Shown piece after piece: positions 60,126 to 64,000 of a stretch of 64,000 nucleotides of DNA (position 1 is its first letter; the number at the start of each line of letters is the position of its first letter). The DNA is from Strobilurus pachycystidiatus (taxonomy: Eukaryota; Basidiomycota; Agaricomycetes; Agaricales; Physalacriaceae): assembly GCA_019915135.1 (NCBI GenBank), contig JAHLMK010000003.1, positions 682,001 to 746,000 on the forward strand, written 5' to 3'. The notes under the pieces are model-generated. The model was given only the letters and a program-made list of their open reading frames with translations. It was not told the DNA's origin and searched no databases. The translations under genes were made by a program, and so were the position numbers.

Positions 60126-62457
60126 TTACAAGTACCCTCTACAAGCACTCGGCCCAAAGTCTCTCTTGCCCAACGCCTGGTCTACGACTTCCATCATTTT
60201 CAGTACCTTCTCTTCCTCCCATCTCTTTCCCACGACCTGTATCCCAACAGGCATTCCATGCATCGGAGCCGGATCGTACAGTGGTGTCTTATTACGATAG
60301 AGTTGATCCTCCGTGAAAGGGCTGCCTTGAGAGTTCTGTTTAAGCGTCCATTCCTCCGTCAGTGTGTCCTTCTGTGCGTCCACACGCGTAACAGGAAGCA
60401 CGCCCGCAGGCGTGTCAAGCACGTTATACAACACTGTGCTCGCAGACATCAGACTGAAGTTGTTCGCCGTTCTGTTTCGATGAGGACGTAGTGAGACTCG
60501 GAGTGTACCATTCACATACCCGTGAGTTATCTGTGGCATGGCCTGGACGGGTGCTATAATAGCATCGAAGCCGTAGGTGTCCCACACCTGTTTTGCGTGT
60601 GTGAGATCAACAAGACCTCCTGCACACATGTTTCTCGATACCCACCTTCTTTTTAAATTGTGCAACGAACGCCTTTCGGCGCTCGACCCATTGACTGTAC
60701 TCGGCATAGCTCTTCGATCCAGCCGATTTGGTGATGGTGGCAGCCTTATGATCGCCCAGAAATGTGTTCAAAAACCATCCGGCCAGCGCGAGCAAGATAC
60801 CTAGCTAACGTCACCGCGTATATCGTATAGCAACTGTCCTGACTTACGAGGAGCTCTGGCTGCATAGACTGGAATATTCAAAGATCCATCCTTGATTGTC
60901 CGAGTGTGTTAGATGCGTTCAGAGTAGCACTATGGTACTTGTCTCACCATAGGGTCAGGACCGAGATGGCCCGTTAATCTCCTATAGCCATCGGCAGAAG
61001 TCAAGGCCAAGAATATGACAAGAGACTGATAGGCTGTGTTTCCCAATCATCAGCATCCGCAGGGGAGAAAAAGTACTATCACGCGCCGTCTGGAGGCACG
61101 AACTCGATACATTCGTGTCCCTGTTTTCGCAATGCGTCCACGGCCTCGAGAACAGCACGTTTGTTCGCCGGGGAGGCTTTGATATATTCGTCTGTGTACC
61201 GACGCTTAATCTAAGGTTGCGTCTTTGAGAGTGCGGCGCAGACCTGATGTATAATAGCCAAACTTGAGCTTCGTCGGTAGTAGGGCGTCACGATACGGGA
61301 GGGGAGCAGCTTCTCCATCCGGATCCACTCGTCCCAAAATAGCACGGCAGAACAGGTTCAAGTCCGCCATCGACCTGGCAATAGGACCCACGACAGACTT
61401 GATGCCCTCAAGGCCTGGATTAGGTTCTGCATCCGAGAGGTCAGCGGTAACGACATCGCTGACAATTCGTCTGACCTTGCGCGCCCCCGCTAGCAAACCT
61501 AGCAGATCCTGGCTTGAGCGAATAAACACCACAGTATGCGGCGGGGATGCGCAAGCTACCTCCGATGTCAGAGCCGATACCCAGTGCGGAGCCATCCAGC
61601 GCCAGCAAAGCGCACTCGCCGCCGGAACTTCCGCCGGAACTGTAGGCCGCATTGTACGGATTCAGGGTGCGACCCCAGACAGGATTATTACATTCGAAGG
61701 CGAGCATAGTCTGGGGGACGTTCGTCTTGACGAATGGCACACCACCTGCGTCGATGATTTGGGAGACTAGCTGCAGAGAAGAGGCCTAGGTCGTTGCGGA
61801 CGAAGTAAGAAGGGAGTCGTACTCACCGTGGCATGCTTGGCAGCTGGTTTGTTCGCCCATTGACTGAAGCCAATACTCGTATCATATCCCTCGTAATCGA
61901 CTTTTAAGAAAAGCATCAAAAGCCTTGGACACCGAACGGCCGGGGGAGCTTACATTGATCCTACACATCACAGGAGGTCAAGCGCACAGCATAACAATCG
62001 CTAAGACCTACCTTGATACTGAAAGGAACGCCGTGAAGTGGTCCGCGAAGCTGACCAGTGGTGCCAAACTCAAGGTCCAACACCTTGGCTTGTTGCCGCG
62101 CCTCCTCGAACATGGCTTAAACAGTTGGTTTTGAAGATATCATGGTTATAGGGGCTTACTTTCAGTTATACAATTTGTGAGTCTCTGCGCATGAACAGCA
62201 CTTCGGATATATGCCCCCACGACGTTAGTTGCAGTCCAGTCTCCGTCGGCGATGGAAGAAACGATCTCAGCAGCTTTCGAGTCCCACTTGAGCATACAAC
62301 CTTTAGACTGAACAATGCACATACCTGTGGCGTGCAAATACGCCTCGTCGTCAGATGAGAGCTTGTGGTCTATATTGGCGAGATTTTCGCTGCGCTGTTT
62401 GCGCTTGCTGTCTGCGATGGCGGCTGTTCTTCCCTCGATGCTGCTGAAAAACATCAT
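60126..62457 (-). CDS. Amidase-signature family enzyme
   Basis: Read on the minus strand from MMFFSSIEGRTAA at 62457, about ten short introns join a complete amidase: LHATAAEIVSSIADGDWT, LRGPLHGVPFSIKDQ with the catalytic Lys, YDTSIGFSQWANKPA, GRTLNPYNAAYSSGGSSGG with the cis-Ser, SALGIGSDIGGSLRIPA with the nucleophile Ser, then EPNPGLEGIKSVVGPIAR, KFGYYTS-DEYIKASPAN and the C-terminal MHGMPVGIQVVGKRWEEE. Amidase-signature enzymes hydrolyse small or fatty amides; in fungi this group includes acetamidase-like proteins. The hydrophobic stretch GILLALAGWFLNTF might contact a membrane. Every needed splice was found and no lesion was seen, so it is probably an active host gene. The substrate cannot be told from sequence. 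Confidence 0.8.
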
Positions 62458-64000
62458 GACGGTGTGGGCAGTGTCCGGGCGAGACCTGGGTACCACTGAG
62501 AAGCAGGCAGAGTATATAGAGTATAATTCAATGGTCGGTCAGCCGGCCGCGAAACAAATCAATCAGATGCGATCTGAGTTCCTATAGAATCAATCACTGT
62601 CAGTGTCAGGACTCATTGTTATAAGTACGCACACGCTCACTTGCGGCATCGAAGATCATAAGGCGAGACGTCCGAAAAGGTAACAGTCCCATCACCTACC
62701 AGTACTAGTGGTGCCTCTTTTCATACACTCATCATTTTTGACGTATGGAGCAAGAAGACGGATACGTACACGCGCGGGATTCCAGTGACGACCAGATGCC
62801 AGCTCGACGGCGAAATGAAGCCTAGAGAAGGGGAGACGTTCTAGATATCCAAGTCCAAATTGTGACACGAGATCATCTGTATCCAGATCACAGTGTGACA
62901 ACCCACTGACTTCCCATCGCGAGGAGTCCAGCGCTCTCCTCAATTTCCAAAGAAGAGCTGATGCATGTTAGGCCATCTTTGTTACCCTATCTAGGTGTCG
63001 TCGGCACCAGGTCACCTTCTGTGCCAGAACGCCACACGTTCAAGATCGTGTAGGCCCCCGTCGTACCATCGTACAAGTTCTCACGCGTCGGTACAACTGT
63101 GAGGCTATGCGGGGCCATATGCCTTTCGCGAAGATAATATGATCCGTGTAGGCTACCGTCTTCTGCGGCATGCAGGCGGACCGGTGTCTCTCGAATCGAG
63201 GTGGCGAGACAGGACAAGCCTGGGACGGAGAAAGACGCGTAGGGGTACCAGGCAGTGCACAAGGCTAGGCTGAGAAGGCATTGTGTAGTACATCATCATG
63301 GAACGAATGTAACTGATTGCAGACTACTAGAGGTACAGACCGGTGTACGAATAGACGAGGCTTTACGTACTGCGATAGCATGCCCAAGCACCTGAATACG
63401 CGTCAGCCTTGACTAACGTTCCGTCTTGTCCACTTGCCTTTACCCCCCAGCGCGTTGAGACGGCGTTGTTTCCATTTGAGAACAATCTGGCGCGAGGCAG
63501 TCCAGGCTCACCGCAGTGGGTTCTTGTATATCTGTGACTTGGCCCTAGGCTGCAGCAGAACGAATCTCATAGCAGGGATTGAGATATGGACGGGAGTGTA
63601 ACGCGCGACCCTCAAACAGACAGCGAACTTCTAGTAGCAACGGGCGGGGCGGCTGTGTGTACTGCTGAGCCCAGCGGCATGCTGTACGGTGGCGGGATGG
63701 CGCGGTGACCGTGTAGAATGAGTGCTCGAACGGCAGCTTCGGCAGCAGCGTCCCAATTCCGGCTTTCCTTATAAGGACAGGGTTCCTCCTTTTCGGCCGC
63801 GATCACGTCGTTGTGTGCACACTTCCGCGACTTGTCCACGCCCGGTGGGTTCCATTGACCGATGCCGTGTACAGTCGTTCCGGAAATCTTTGCCGTTGTT
63901 CCAAATGCGGCCGATCAATTCAGAGAATTCAGAAAATTAACCGAAACTCAAAAAATGTCAAGACCTTGCGTTCCGAACCGAAAAGACCGAGCAATAGTAT
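62458..64000. other. No supported gene
   Basis: Minus-strand frames at 62692-62943 and 62987-63262 (the latter with APHSLTVVPTREN) read like coding DNA in part, but no start, splice pattern or family could be established. They may be a degraded gene. The region up to about 62690 should include the amidase promoter. Confidence 0.4.

Noticed and set aside
61440..61520. Frameshift in the amidase after LKPGSARFASGG
   Set aside because: A GTCAGA..GATGCAG intron of normal size rejoins the protein to EPNPGLEGIKSVVG in frame.

Overview
The window looks like part of a filamentous basidiomycete genome, most likely an Agaricomycete. Genes are split by many 45-60 nt GT..AG introns, several with an in-frame length. 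The accessory genes belong to families expanded in mushroom-forming fungi: KDZ transposases, their CxC cysteine-cluster partners, and TET/JBP-type dioxygenases. No rRNA gene, CRISPR array or bacterial-style operon was seen. All exon maps below were worked out by hand from reading frames and splice signals.

Layout. (1) 151-8415: a KDZ-type accessory set without a transposase: a small MGRK basic protein, an RNase H1 N-terminal-like protein, a TET/JBP 2OG-Fe(II) dioxygenase, and a long CxC4/5/6-type protein with one in-frame stop. (2) 8500-9892: an F-box-like gene. (3) 9893-11815: repeat-rich DNA ending in a 105-bp satellite. (4) 11824-24562: two head-to-tail copies of a 6,366-bp transposon, alike at all but three positions I found. 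It sits in the satellite with an 8-bp target duplication and imperfect terminal inverted repeats. Each copy carries one ten-exon gene for a 1,584-aa protein that I read as a DDE-type transposase with a degenerate DnaQ-like exonuclease fold inserted between the second D and the E. (5) 26011-29838: two host-type genes, a TMEM53/DUF829 alpha/beta hydrolase and an asparagine synthetase, converging. (6) 30690-32414: a broken SRP68 copy. (7) 32834-34908: an intact integrase-core (DDE) transposase. (8) 36510-48755: a putative 12.2-kb KDZ transposon with an intact CxC2-KDZ transposase and six companion genes between imperfect inverted repeats. (9) 49358-58035: a second accessory cluster with another 2OG-oxygenase-like protein, an unrecognised 655-aa protein and a convergent HECT-like gene. 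(10) 59144-59560: a broken RPT3 (26S proteasome ATPase) fragment. (11) 60126-62457: an intact amidase, then DNA with no clear gene.

Taken together this is a transposon-dominated stretch around a few host genes. The KDZ element appears nearly complete but has a frameshift in its HMG-like gene. The tandem transposon is the youngest and least expected structure: its boundaries are confirmed by a rebuilt empty site that matches the neighbouring satellite units, and its protein combines domains in an unusual way. Two essential housekeeping genes occur here only as broken fragments beside mobile DNA, which suggests capture or segmental duplication.
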